NCBI RefSeq assembly: GCF_947495315.1
Contig: NZ_CANLYD010000001.1
Coordinates: 310,001 to 374,000 of the forward strand
DNA from: an uncultured Aquimarina sp.
Lineage (GTDB): Bacteria; Bacteroidota; Bacteroidia; Flavobacteriales; Flavobacteriaceae
DNA: 64,000 nucleotides
Direction: 5' to 3'
Positions 8,653-17,790 of the stretch are shown one piece after another (the stretch's first letter is position 1; the number at the start of each line of letters is the position of its first letter). The notes beneath the pieces are model-generated. The model saw nothing but the letters and a program-made list of their open reading frames with translations, made no database searches and was not told where the DNA came from. Both the position numbers and the translations under genes were made by a program.

Positions 8653-9606
8653 TCAAAATTTTTCATCTTCTTCCCAAATAAATACTTTTCGTTCATCTGT
8701 GCTCTCATTAATAGAACCTCTATACATTCCTTCAGAATTATAAGGCATGGATATATTTCCAAGATGATCTATGGCAATAAGCCCACCTTCGCCGCCTAGT
8801 TTTCCTTGATGGTCATGAATTGCTTTTTTAGTAGCTTCTTCTAATGATAAGCCATCATATTCCATAAGATTAGACACTAGAGATGCAACGGTAGCTCTTA
8901 TAAAATATTCTCCTATACCGGTACAAGAAACCGCACAAGTGTTATTATGAGCATAGGTGCCACATCCTATAATTGCTGTATCTCCTATCCGCCCATCCAA
9001 CTTATTAGTCATACCACCGGTGGAGGTAGCGGCAGCAAGATTACCTTGTGCGTCCAATGCTACAGCTCCTACGGTACCCATCTTTAAATTAGAATGATCC
9101 AGAAAAGTAGCCGTTCCCGATAATTTCTTAGCTAGTATCCATTGATTTTCCCTAAAAACAGTATCAAAATACTTGTTATCTACTAGTTCATGTCCTAGTT
9201 CATCTGCCAGTTGATCCGCATGTTCTCCAGATATCATCACGATATCATCTCTCTTAAGTAATGTCTTGGCAAACTCGATTGGATTCTTAATACGGCGGGT
9301 ATTGGCTAAGGCACCCGCTTTTAGTGTTGCTCCATCCATGATAGAGGCTTCCAAAAGATGCTGACCACTTCTAGAGTATACAGCTCCTTGACCAGCATTA
9401 AAATGTTTACTGTCTTCCAGACATACTACTGCAGCACATACCGCATCTACAGCAGATCCTCCGCTAGATAATATTTCTTCTCCTGCAGACAAACTAGCAT
9501 GAATATCTTCTGTAATTAATTTCTTTTCTGAGTCAGAAAGGTTTTCTTTAGTAATAACACCTGCACCAGCGTGAACGCACAAAGTATATGTGGGTTTCTT
9601 TGACAT
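8653..9606 (-). CDS. iaaA: Isoaspartyl peptidase/L-asparaginase (plant-type Ntn-hydrolase)
   Basis: The 317-aa protein has the family's alpha/beta Ntn layout: CVHAGAGVI at the start, AVCAAVVCLEDS, FNAGQGAVYS, and the autocleavage site before GTVGAVALDAQGN, where the Thr (about 177) becomes the catalytic N-terminus. STGGMTNKLDGRIGDTAIIG then follows, the usual substrate-binding part. These enzymes split beta-aspartyl dipeptides, including beta-Asp-Arg, the cyanophycinase product. No signal peptide is seen, so it should act in the cytoplasm after dipeptide import. It is transcribed between susD and a cyanophycinase gene. Confidence 0.9.
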   Translation of the reverse strand: MSKKPTYTLCVHAGAGVITKENLSDSEKKLITEDIHASLSAGEEILSSGGSAVDAVCAAVVCLEDSKHFNAGQGAVYSRSGQHLLEASIMDGATLKAGALANTRRIKNPIEFAKTLLKRDDIVMISGEHADQLADELGHELVDNKYFDTVFRENQWILAKKLSGTATFLDHSNLKMGTVGAVALDAQGNLAAATSTGGMTNKLDGRIGDTAIIGCGTYAHNNTCAVSCTGIGEYFIRATVASLVSNLMEYDGLSLEEATKKAIHDHQGKLGGEGGLIAIDHLGNISMPYNSEGMYRGSINESTDERKVFIWEEDEKF

Positions 9607-9722
9607 ATTTATATATTATTTTTAATCTTAATATTCTGAGTTTGCAGTACTCTTTTCTGTTTTTATTTATTTGGTTTTTTAAAGCTGCCGTATTCATTTA
9701 AAAAAATTATGAGCCGGGATTA

Positions 9723-11072
9723 TTAGTAACCTGGATTCTGAACAATACTACCATTAGAAATAGTAATCTCTCTTTGTGGAATCGGATACACGGTTCTAAA
9801 AGATGCTATTCCAAGAATGGATTCTGCTTGTCCTAATCGCACGATATCAAACCAACGATGTCCTTCAAAAGCAAGTTCTCTGGAGCGTTCTTCTAATAAA
9901 ACGTCTACAAAACTATCAAAATCAGGTACATCTATAGCTTCTATGGGTTGCGAAGATAAAGAACGGGTTCGCACTACATTCAGATCTTCTAAGGCATTTG
10001 TTAAATCTTCAGGAGTTAATCTTGCACGTGCTTCTGCTCTGATCAAATACATTTCAGAAAGTTTTAAAAGAATTGCATTTCCTTCCAGATCCGTATTGCT
10101 GGTTCCATATTTATCCACAAATACAATTCTACCATCATCAAAGTATCTAAAACTTCTAGGATCATTATCGGCATCCATTACATCAAAAAAATCTGAAAAA
10201 TTAGCAGATACTTCAGGAGGAGAAGCTGATAATAAACTTGTTAAATTATTACCATCGGTTGCTAAAAATTGTAATTCGAAAATCGCTTCTAAAGATTGCT
10301 CTTCGTCATAAATATCATTGTAATCTGTATTTAATTCATAATCATTATTGTTGATTACATCCGTTGCGAGTTGTTCAGCCATCATATAATCTCCTTGATA
10401 TAGATACACTCTTGCCAATAATGCTTCCGCTGTACCTCTGGAAACCAAAAGTTTATTATCATCAAAACCTAATAAATCTATAGCATCATTTAAGTCTGAT
10501 ATGATTTGATCATAAGAAGCGGCTACAGAAGAACGTTCAACAGTTAAAGCGGTCTCAGAATCCAGAAAATAGGTAGATATCGGAACACCAAAATCAGAAC
10601 TAGTATCGGTAAATTGACCAAACTGCCGTAGCGCATCAAAAGTTCCTAATGCTCTAAAAAACAAAGCGGCACCTTCTGATTCAGGATCCTCTAAGTCTAA
10701 TTCTACGATTTTATCTAGTATTAGATTACTGGCATTGACCGTGGCATATACGTCTACCCAATTACTTTCTAAGTAGGTGCTTGAAGTAGGAACAATAGCA
10801 TTGTCTAATTGTGCGTAACTTTCTTGAAACCCTGTAGCGTCTGCAATACCGCCGGTTAACGCTTGTGCCAATATGAACTCACCACCGTAATAAGAACCAC
10901 TCTGTAGTACGTCATATAATCCTGTTACTGCAGAACGCAACGATATAATATCCGTAATAGCTTCTGTTGTGCGTATTTCATCATCTAGTTCTACTTCAAG
11001 TACTTCCTCACAGCTAAATAAAAGTACTATCATCAGAGATAGTAAGGGTATATAATTGATTATTTTTTTCAT
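9723..11072 (-). CDS. SusD/RagB-family outer-membrane lipoprotein
   Basis: A lipoprotein signal (MKKIINYIPLLSLMIVLLFS followed by Cys) precedes a SusD-like fold of 449 aa, with the typical central TPR-type helices (GTAEALLARVYLYQGDYMMA) and the C-terminal ERSRELAFEGHRWFDIVRLG signature. SusD proteins cap the SusC pore and bind the oligomer to be imported. The gene lies 10 bp downstream of susC. Together they are expected to take up the cyanophycin-derived ligand, although peptide- or glycan-binding cannot be told apart from sequence alone. Confidence 0.93.
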   Translation of the reverse strand: MKKIINYIPLLSLMIVLLFSCEEVLEVELDDEIRTTEAITDIISLRSAVTGLYDVLQSGSYYGGEFILAQALTGGIADATGFQESYAQLDNAIVPTSSTYLESNWVDVYATVNASNLILDKIVELDLEDPESEGAALFFRALGTFDALRQFGQFTDTSSDFGVPISTYFLDSETALTVERSSVAASYDQIISDLNDAIDLLGFDDNKLLVSRGTAEALLARVYLYQGDYMMAEQLATDVINNNDYELNTDYNDIYDEEQSLEAIFELQFLATDGNNLTSLLSASPPEVSANFSDFFDVMDADNDPRSFRYFDDGRIVFVDKYGTSNTDLEGNAILLKLSEMYLIRAEARARLTPEDLTNALEDLNVVRTRSLSSQPIEAIDVPDFDSFVDVLLEERSRELAFEGHRWFDIVRLGQAESILGIASFRTVYPIPQREITISNGSIVQNPGY

Positions 11073-11082
11073 AATAGATGTA

Positions 11083-14079
11083 TTAAAATGTTGTGTTCAA
11101 TCCAATTGTAATTGTTCTTGCCTGACCTAAAGTTCCAAAATCTTCTCCTTGAGAAATATTTAGATCCTGTTGATTAGATGTATTGGTAGATACTTCTGGA
11201 TCGAATCCCAGATAATCAGTAATAGTAAATAAGTTTTGTCCTTGAATATAGAACGAAAGGTTTTTAAGTCCTAAAGATTTAATTGTATCATCAGGCAGTG
11301 AATATCCCAGACGTAATGTTTTTAGTCTAATGAAATCGCCATCTTCTAAGAATTGAGTGCTAAATCTTTGTAATTGTCCCGTTTCAGTAGAGGGCCTTGG
11401 TACATCCGTAACCTGACCTGGTTCACGCCAATAGTTGTTGTAAACCCTTTCGCTAATGTTACCATAAGGGATTCCACTTCGGGTAAAACCAAAATTCTCA
11501 TACGCATGACGACTTTGATTAAAAATCTTATTCCCTCCGGAAAATTGGAAATTAGCGGTAAGAGATATTCCTTTATAAGATACGGTGTTTACCCATCCTC
11601 CAAAATAATCCGGTAATGCGCTACCTACTACCTGGCGATCATCAAAATCTATATTCCCGTCTTGATTAATATCTTCAAATAAAGCATCTCCATTTTGAGG
11701 GTCTACACCTAAGTATTTTATTAAATATAGTGTACTTACGGATTCTCCTTCTTGTAGGATATGATTACGGCCAATGATCTCTCCATTATTCAACAATTTT
11801 TTGATTTTATTAGTAATGAAGGAAATATTAGCTCCTGTAGTCCATTTAAAATTTTTACCATCGATTACATTGGCGTTTATACTAAATTCTAATCCTTTGT
11901 TTTCGATTTCTCCTATATTCTGAAATACAGAACTAAATCCTGTCAGTCCAGATACATCCGCGCTTAGTAATAAATCTTCTGTTTGTTTTTCGAAATAATC
12001 GGCAGTCAGGCTTATGCGCTCTTTTAAAAGTCCAAAATCAAGCCCTAGATTTACTTGTTTTGTTCGTTCCCAACCAAGATCAGGATTTTCTAATCGATTT
12101 GGTGAGATTCCTGGAATGCCATCATAATCTGCATTTAATGTATAGGTCCCAATCCAGTTGGAGGAGATTTCTTGATTTCCAGTAATTCCATAACTAGCTC
12201 TTAACTTGAAATTGGATATAGTTTCTACATCAAAAAAGGCTTCTTTATTTATTCTCCATGCTATAGAGCCAGATGGGAAATAACCGTACTGATTGTTTTC
12301 TCCAAAGCGTGATGATCCATCAGCTCTTAAGGTAAAAGATAAAATATACCTATTGTCGTACCCATAATTAGCTCTACCAAAAAAGGATTGTAAGCCAAAC
12401 TGATTTTTTCCTGTAGAACTTCCTGTGATGGTTCCTGCGGCAGAAATACTGGTGGTATTATTAGTAGCAAATCCTACACCTGATTGCTCTGAAAACTGAG
12501 CATCTGTTCCCTGCATCGTCCAACCTCCGGTTAAACCAATGTTATGGGTTTCTCCTAATAGTTTATTATAATTCAGGGTGTTTTCTAGTTGCCAGGTCGT
12601 TTCTTCAAAAGTAGCAAATGCTGCTTCTCCTTCGGGAGCATTGTTAGACCCAACAGGAACAAAAGATTCTTCTACAAAATTAGAATACTCTACAGAAAAG
12701 GAAGACCGAAATTTTAAGTCTTTAATAATCTTATGTTCAAAAAATATAGAAGATTGTAAACGAGTACTTACAGATTCATTTTTATATTCTTCTGCTATAT
12801 ATACAGGATTTTCTAATGGCCACCAGGTATTAAAATCAAAGGGATTGGTATAGTCTCCATTAGCATCGCGAATCGGAGCCGTAGGATCCCAACCTTGGGC
12901 ATTAATAATAACCCCATACTCGTCATTTTCATTAATGGTTCGCTGATGATTACCTCTACTTACAAAAATTGTGGATCCTATTTTGGTTCTATCGCTCGCG
13001 TTATGGTCGAGGTTTAGTCTACCACTTAAACGTTTAAATCCTTGTCCTAGCTGTATCCCTTCTTGATCATAGTAATTACCACTAATGTAGAACCTAGTTT
13101 TTTGGTTACCACCACGTGCACTTATATCTAAGTTTTGGGTAATCCCTGTTCTAAGAATTTCATCATAAATATTAGTGTTTACACCATTAGAAGTATCGAT
13201 TCCTCCAAAAAAATCCGATCCTAACCCATCAAATTCTGCCGCTGTATTAAAAAACTCTTTGAATCTAACACTATCCACTAAATCAGGAGTATCGGTAATT
13301 TCAGAAAAACCAGCATAGTATCCAATGTCAAATGTTGTCTTTCCTGTTGCTCCTCGTTTCGTAGTGATCAAAATAACACCATTGGCTCCTCTTGAACCAT
13401 AAATAGATGCAGAAGCAGCATCTTTTAAAATGGTGATAGATTCTATATCATTAGGGTTAATATCTGCAAAAGGATTCGCCGGTTGAATATTATTGTTTAA
13501 CGCAGAATTGTTCCTAGAAACAAGTGGTACGCCATCAATAATAAATAAAGGCTGACTACTTGCTGATATAGAAGAAATACCACGAATATTAATATTAACT
13601 GCAGATCCTGGAGTGGCAGAGGAGGAGGATATATTTACTCCAGGTGTTTGTCCCTGAAGTGCATTTTCGAAACTTGAAGAAGGTATTTTAGAGATGTCCT
13701 CTGTTTTAATGGTTTGTATACTGGTACTAATATTCCTTTTAGCCTGTGTACCATATCCTACAATTACAATTTCATCTAGTGCTTCACCAGTTTTTAAAAT
13801 GATTGTATAGTTTGTCTGATCACTTAAGGCTAAAGTAAATGTTTCGTAGCCTATATAAGAAACCTTAATATTATTGGTGCCTTCTGGGATTTCTAATGAA
13901 AATAGGCCATCAAAATCTGCAACTGCACCAATATTGGTGTTTGGAACTATAATACTAGCTCCGATTAATGGTTGTTTATCTTCAGTTAAAACCGTTCCGG
14001 TAATAACTCTTTGAGCAAAAATAGTAGAGCTCAAAGTACAAAGCATAAATAAAATAACTAACTGACTAGTTAACTTCAT
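11083..14079 (-). CDS. SusC/RagA-family TonB-linked outer-membrane transporter
   Basis: The 998-aa protein has a signal peptide (ending TIFAQ), a carboxypeptidase-D-like domain (VITGTVLTEDKQPLIGASII, residues ~25-95), the plug (DEIVIVGYGTQAKRNIST onward, with DGVPLVSR and GSRGANGVILITTKRG), and a 22-strand-type barrel to the end. No STN domain precedes it, so signalling to an anti-sigma factor is not expected. It pairs with the SusD 10 bp downstream. Upstream, the transcript would cross two micro-ORFs with a shared C-terminal motif, which may have a regulatory role. It is probably the importer of cyanophycin fragments. Confidence 0.93.
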   Translation of the reverse strand: MKLTSQLVILFMLCTLSSTIFAQRVITGTVLTEDKQPLIGASIIVPNTNIGAVADFDGLFSLEIPEGTNNIKVSYIGYETFTLALSDQTNYTIILKTGEALDEIVIVGYGTQAKRNISTSIQTIKTEDISKIPSSSFENALQGQTPGVNISSSSATPGSAVNINIRGISSISASSQPLFIIDGVPLVSRNNSALNNNIQPANPFADINPNDIESITILKDAASASIYGSRGANGVILITTKRGATGKTTFDIGYYAGFSEITDTPDLVDSVRFKEFFNTAAEFDGLGSDFFGGIDTSNGVNTNIYDEILRTGITQNLDISARGGNQKTRFYISGNYYDQEGIQLGQGFKRLSGRLNLDHNASDRTKIGSTIFVSRGNHQRTINENDEYGVIINAQGWDPTAPIRDANGDYTNPFDFNTWWPLENPVYIAEEYKNESVSTRLQSSIFFEHKIIKDLKFRSSFSVEYSNFVEESFVPVGSNNAPEGEAAFATFEETTWQLENTLNYNKLLGETHNIGLTGGWTMQGTDAQFSEQSGVGFATNNTTSISAAGTITGSSTGKNQFGLQSFFGRANYGYDNRYILSFTLRADGSSRFGENNQYGYFPSGSIAWRINKEAFFDVETISNFKLRASYGITGNQEISSNWIGTYTLNADYDGIPGISPNRLENPDLGWERTKQVNLGLDFGLLKERISLTADYFEKQTEDLLLSADVSGLTGFSSVFQNIGEIENKGLEFSINANVIDGKNFKWTTGANISFITNKIKKLLNNGEIIGRNHILQEGESVSTLYLIKYLGVDPQNGDALFEDINQDGNIDFDDRQVVGSALPDYFGGWVNTVSYKGISLTANFQFSGGNKIFNQSRHAYENFGFTRSGIPYGNISERVYNNYWREPGQVTDVPRPSTETGQLQRFSTQFLEDGDFIRLKTLRLGYSLPDDTIKSLGLKNLSFYIQGQNLFTITDYLGFDPEVSTNTSNQQDLNISQGEDFGTLGQARTITIGLNTTF

Positions 14080-14179
14080 ATCTAAATGTTTTTGTTAATA
14101 AAAAAAGAATTTAAGCTGAAAAGCTTACCCAGATAGCGAACAGAAAGATGCTACTGGTTAAAAAAGATATAGGAAGTGT

Positions 14180-14263
14180 CTAGCAATCAAAAATTGGTTG
14201 AAGCCCTCTTAATGTAAGAGATTTTGTGTAAAAATTGATTCGAAACTGATGTAATAATTTCAT
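14180..14263 (-). CDS. Micro-ORF, 27 aa, C-terminal motif SLTLxGLQPIFDC
   Basis: ATG at 14263 opens a 27-codon frame (MKLLHQFRINFYTK, then SLTLRGLQPIFDC, stop TAG), ending 100 bp before the susC start on the same strand. A second copy of the last 14 codons lies 109 bp upstream. Comparing the two, codon differences are seven synonymous to one non-synonymous. This is the pattern of a translated, selected peptide and not of a random repeat. It could be a translated leader controlling susC, or a secreted or signalling peptide with a C-terminal Cys. The family is unknown to me. Confidence 0.65.
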   Translation of the reverse strand: MKLLHQFRINFYTKSLTLRGLQPIFDC

Positions 14264-14372
14264 CTTAAGATATGATATAATATGAATCAGTAAATGTGGT
14301 TAAACGTATGAAAGCTACGTAAATGATCAAATAAACTCGAAAGAGCAAGTGTAAAGAAGGTGAAAAAGAATT

Positions 14373-14453
14373 CTAGCAATCAAAAATAGGTTGTAAGCCC
14401 AATAGTGTTAAGGACTTACAGAAGTATGTAGATTTTTTTTGATTTGATATCAA
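14373..14453 (-). CDS. Micro-ORF, 26 aa, second copy of the GLQPIFDC peptide
   Basis: The frame ends ...KSLTLLGLQPIFDC-TAG. No ATG is available before an upstream stop. The best start is TTG at 14453 (then ISNQKKSTYFC). It may use this weak start or be a decaying copy, but its nearly all-synonymous differences from 14180-14263 argue that it has been translated for most of its history. Similar residues extend a little further N-terminally (YF-C-K against FY-T-K). It lies on the same strand as the susC operon, 109 bp upstream of the first copy. Confidence 0.5.
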   Translation of the reverse strand: MISNQKKSTYFCKSLTLLGLQPIFDC

Positions 14454-14830
14454 ACTATAGAATATTAAATTAATGTTAATAAAAGTAAAAAAATAAATTA
14501 GAAAACAAAATTATTTTTGTTTTTTAATTTTTGATTGCCTGAAAATTAAACTTGTTTAACGCGAGTTCGACATAAGAAAATTTACGTCGGTCTGATCCAG
14601 AAGAAATGGATTGTGCTTCGGCAAGCTCATCATAGCAAGAATATAGAAGACCTGTCCACCCGTCGTATGGCAGACAGGCAAGTGGTTTTTTAAATAACAG
14701 CCTGATTTAAATATAAAATTTCCTTTCTATATGGTAATAGGGGATTGTTGTAAATACTAATTATAGATTTCCGAGTTGTAGCCTAGTCACAAACTTCTTA
14801 GTGCCTTTAAAATCAAGACTATAATTGGGT
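14454..14830. other. Probable promoter region of the cyanophycin-type locus, then non-coding sequence
   Basis: On the minus strand TAATTTTG (14513-14506) fits the Bacteroidetes -7 box, but no good -33 TTG was found, so the assignment is weak. An ATTTTTGATTGC stretch (14526-14537, plus strand) echoes the micro-ORF end in the opposite orientation and is probably chance. From 14560 to 14830 there is no open frame, only slightly GC-richer sequence without recognisable features. Confidence 0.3.
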
Positions 14831-15922
14831 TTACATAATTATTCTAATGTATAAGTATACCATAATGATACTATATGCTAACGGAAATCCATATCTAAAA
14901 TGTTTCAGTAAAGAAATTCTCTCTTCATTTTCTTCTAGTCTATTTATTCTATGATTTATAATAATGGCTAGTATTCCCAGAAAAATAAAAATATATCCTA
15001 CAATAATTACATATTCAATAAACGTATTGTAGGGTAGCTTAGGAAGTATGGATGCAGAATAGAAATTGAAGGCAACAACAGTTAGCATTAGTGTAAAACC
15101 AACACCTATCTGAGAACTAAACTCCTTTATCCAAAAAATTGAAAACGACGCCAGAATGATAATAAGAAGCGGAAACAGCACTTGCCATTGGTAATATCCA
15201 GATAACCTTTTTGCATTTATTTCAAAAACTATTCTGGAATAAGAATTCTTTTCTGAGTTGATATGTGGATCCATATACCTATATTTTTTTGTGGTGATAT
15301 TAGTATCACTACTTATAAATACCCAATCTTCACCAAGATAGTCATCCGCATTTTCTTCCAGAAACAATTTTGGATTTGTAAAAACAATATGTCGACTACT
15401 ATAAGAGAAAGGTTCTATTTTTACAAAATATTGTTGCGAATCAAACGGAAACTTAACATAGTCCATATCCGAGCTAAATGTGCCAAAAAACCGCTGCTCG
15501 TATTCAATACGTCCATTATCATAGATTTCGATGCTTATGTTAGGGGTTTCTTCACTGCCTTGTACATTGATAAGTTCGAATGCAGGAACCCATAATTCAT
15601 TTTGCATAAGCTCCCTTGCTCTTGCATTTTCATAGATGATGGATTGTGTCATAGAGTCTTTAGGCTTAAAAGGAGCATCCTCGTCCATCCAGGAATACAG
15701 TAAATATCCATCTATCTGATAGGTTTCATTTACAGAGTTTATATTGTATATTTTATTAATACGCAAGGTTACAGAAACTTCTAAAGCATTCATATCAGCA
15801 GAAGATTCTAGACCTTTTTGGACACCAGAAAAAGAGTATAATAGCGGAACGATTAATAGAAGAAAATATAATGGATTGAGTGTTCTTCTCATGTTATGAA
15901 TTTTGTGTAGTATGGATTTCAA
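14831..15922 (-). CDS. Pentameric ligand-gated ion channel (Cys-loop receptor superfamily, prokaryotic)
   Basis: A signal peptide (start at 15922 or, with a tidier n-region, at 15892) is followed by a beta-rich extracellular domain containing the family signature FPFDSQ (residues ~167-172, where eukaryotic members have FPFD/FPMD). Four membrane segments follow: M1 YYQWQVLFPLLIIILASFSI, then M2, M3 and a C-terminal M4. As in the bacterial channels GLIC and ELIC, the loop cysteines are absent. The length of 363 aa is normal for the family. Ligand and ion selectivity cannot be read from the sequence. It lies upstream of, and on the same strand as, the susC operon. Confidence 0.85.
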   Translation of the reverse strand: MKSILHKIHNMRRTLNPLYFLLLIVPLLYSFSGVQKGLESSADMNALEVSVTLRINKIYNINSVNETYQIDGYLLYSWMDEDAPFKPKDSMTQSIIYENARARELMQNELWVPAFELINVQGSEETPNISIEIYDNGRIEYEQRFFGTFSSDMDYVKFPFDSQQYFVKIEPFSYSSRHIVFTNPKLFLEENADDYLGEDWVFISSDTNITTKKYRYMDPHINSEKNSYSRIVFEINAKRLSGYYQWQVLFPLLIIILASFSIFWIKEFSSQIGVGFTLMLTVVAFNFYSASILPKLPYNTFIEYVIIVGYIFIFLGILAIIINHRINRLEENEERISLLKHFRYGFPLAYSIIMVYLYIRIIM

Positions 15923-15979
15923 TTTAATTGTTTGCTGAACCTATAAAAAGTTTTTGTTATGTACTAAATTGCTCTGATT

Positions 15980-16597
15980 TTATTTATAATATTTGGTATT
16001 GTTCTTTTTTTCAATAGGGTTCTCCGTTACATCCTTAACGGATTTTTCCTGATAATCAATTAAGTCGCCATCCAAACCTTCTCCAGCAGAAATAAAAAAC
16101 AGCTCAATGAAGATTCCCCAGTATTTCCCCCATAATGTTTTTGGTTTCCATTCAACTCTCGTCACTTTTTGGGTTTCCAATTCCTTCTCAATGTCAAATA
16201 TTTCATCCCAGTTTTTAATATGTAAACGACCGAATGTTTTAAATCTCAGTCCTTTCCTTTTTTTTAATTCAATCTCGGTTTTGTGTTTGTCAAATTTTCG
16301 TTTCCTAATGGAATATTTAAGATTGGAATAATTGACTTTGTTTTTACCTCGGTTTTTATAAATTATAGTAATCAAATTTTCGTCGAATTTCAATTCAGTT
16401 ATAATAGAGTTCTCTTTTCTGAAATATATAAAGTCAAAGATCAGATTAACTATTAATGGAAATGAGAAAAGAAATTTTGAAATGGGATGCCAATTAGAAT
16501 ACTTGTTAATATAAAATAAAATGGCGAATCCGAGGATCATATAGATTATCCATTTTAGTTGATCAGTTTTGGTGTCAGTTGCTTTAAATTTCGTCAT
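15980..16597 (-). CDS. Membrane-anchored hypothetical protein, 205 aa
   Basis: Two transmembrane helices near the N-terminus (WIIYMILGFAILFYI and ISKFLFSFPLIVNLIFDFIY, residues ~16-60) are followed by a Lys/Arg-rich cytoplasmic domain with a beta-strand pattern that may be a PH-like fold (LITIIYKNRGKNKVNYSNL). No family is recognised with certainty. It is the first (leftmost) member of a minus-strand array of small genes and is separated from the split gene to its right by only 15 bp. Confidence 0.65.
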   Translation of the reverse strand: MTKFKATDTKTDQLKWIIYMILGFAILFYINKYSNWHPISKFLFSFPLIVNLIFDFIYFRKENSIITELKFDENLITIIYKNRGKNKVNYSNLKYSIRKRKFDKHKTEIELKKRKGLRFKTFGRLHIKNWDEIFDIEKELETQKVTRVEWKPKTLWGKYWGIFIELFFISAGEGLDGDLIDYQEKSVKDVTENPIEKKNNTKYYK

Positions 16598-16612
16598 TTT
16601 TTAAAATATTAA

Positions 16613-17119
16613 TTATTTAAGAATCGCTTTTTTGACACGTTCTAGAATTGGTTCATAATCTTCAAAATGTGAACAACCACCCTCACTCATTACTCTTTTT
16701 CCTGCTTGTTTAATCTTTCCTTCTGCCAATTCCCAATCAAAAACATGAAACTCTTTTTTGAACACTTCCTCTAATTTCGAATGTTTATATCCGTCATTTG
16801 TTCGTTCAAAATTTTCTTCCGTTTCGATAACCTTTATAGGAATTTCATTACTTAAATAAATAGTTGTTGTTTTTCTACCATATGAAAGCCCAATTTATTC
16901 AACGATTTTATGAATGATGTTGTTATTCATCCATACTTTTAAAATTCCACCGCCATCTGTTGTAATTCCTGTCAGTTTGACCCAATCATATTCATTCAAT
17001 GATAATTCTGCGTTCGAATTTATCGAATTCACTTGATGATCAATTTGTTCGAGTCTATTTTCCTGACCAAACATTACGAATCCAATAGAGAATAATATAA
17101 TAGCAAATGCTTTTTTCAT
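16613..17119 (-). pseudogene. Secreted hypothetical protein split by an in-frame stop
   Basis: Starting at 17119 (MKKAFAIILFSIGFVMFGQ, signal peptide) the frame runs 74 codons to TAA at 16897-16895. It then continues in the same frame without another stop for about 93 codons (IGLSYGRKTTTIYLSNEIPI ... ILERVKKAILK) to TAA at 16615-16613. Both halves look like normal coding sequence and there is no frameshift, so a single nonsense change split one gene of about 168 residues. A sequencing error or a truncated functional product are the alternatives. No family is recognised. Confidence 0.75.
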
Positions 17120-17234
17120 ATAGTAATTAAGAATTATAAAGTTCACAATACAGGTATAGCCCTAAAGTATTTCATATAAGTTGTCTGAAATTTACGAGCT
17201 TTTCTGAAAGTATAAATCTTTAAGTACGCAAGTT

Positions 17235-17696
17235 TTAATTTTTCTGACTCCGGTTTCTATATATTTTTAGAAGGTAATTGATCCTTTGTGTACTAATATC
17301 AAGCTCGTTTATAAGTATTTTTTCGTTCCTGTTTCTGTAATCATAGCTTAAATAATATTCGGATCGTCCTCCAGAGGACGAAGGTTCAAAAATGATATCC
17401 TCATTTTTTATTTCTGACCATCTTTTGATGCGGGTTCCTTTATAGGCAATGCCTTCTTCAGATAGTATAAGCTGAACACTTCTATCTTTTATAAGTTTGT
17501 GGTTGTTTCTTATTCCATAAACGGATATCGCAATGAATCCAATACCTATGAAGTAGCTTAAAGAAAAAAAAGAATAGATCCCAAAACCCAAAAACAGGAT
17601 AGAAAATTCCATATGGAATAGACTAGTAGGTTTTGAATAGTAGATCTTAGTTTCTTTAGGAGCTTTTTTGTTTTCTACAAATAGACTTTCCAGCAT
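17235..17696 (-). CDS. Membrane hypothetical protein with PH-like tail, 153 aa
   Basis: Two closely spaced hydrophobic segments (MEFSILFLGFGIYSFFSL and YFIGIGFIAISVYGI, ~29-62) are followed by a short soluble domain (VQLILSEEGIAYKGTRIKRW ...). It resembles the small PH-like membrane proteins common in Bacteroidetes. No catalytic motif is visible. A copy of the dispersed repeat sits directly 5' of its start. Confidence 0.65.
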   Translation of the reverse strand: MLESLFVENKKAPKETKIYYSKPTSLFHMEFSILFLGFGIYSFFSLSYFIGIGFIAISVYGIRNNHKLIKDRSVQLILSEEGIAYKGTRIKRWSEIKNEDIIFEPSSSGGRSEYYLSYDYRNRNEKILINELDISTQRINYLLKIYRNRSQKN

Positions 17697-17713
17697 TTTC
17701 TTAAAATTTGCTA

Positions 17714-17790
17714 ACTATAATATACAATCACGAATATAATCATATCTATAATGTGTTTCGGATAAGGTTTGTACTAAATACATAGGTTTT
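17714..17790 (-). repeat. Dispersed cassette-type repeat
   Basis: On the minus strand the unit begins at the stop of the 17790-18386 gene (GCATAAAAACC), crosses a variable stretch, and ends with ACACATTATAGATATGATTA followed by TATTCGTGATTG, about 18 bp before the start at 17696. The invariant core CGAATATA (plus strand) is at 17731-17738. Confidence 0.7.

Noticed and set aside
14526..14537. A third, inverted copy of the GLQPIFDC micro-ORF end
   Set aside because: Only ATTTTTGATTGC matches, in the opposite orientation, and the surrounding codons do not continue the motif.
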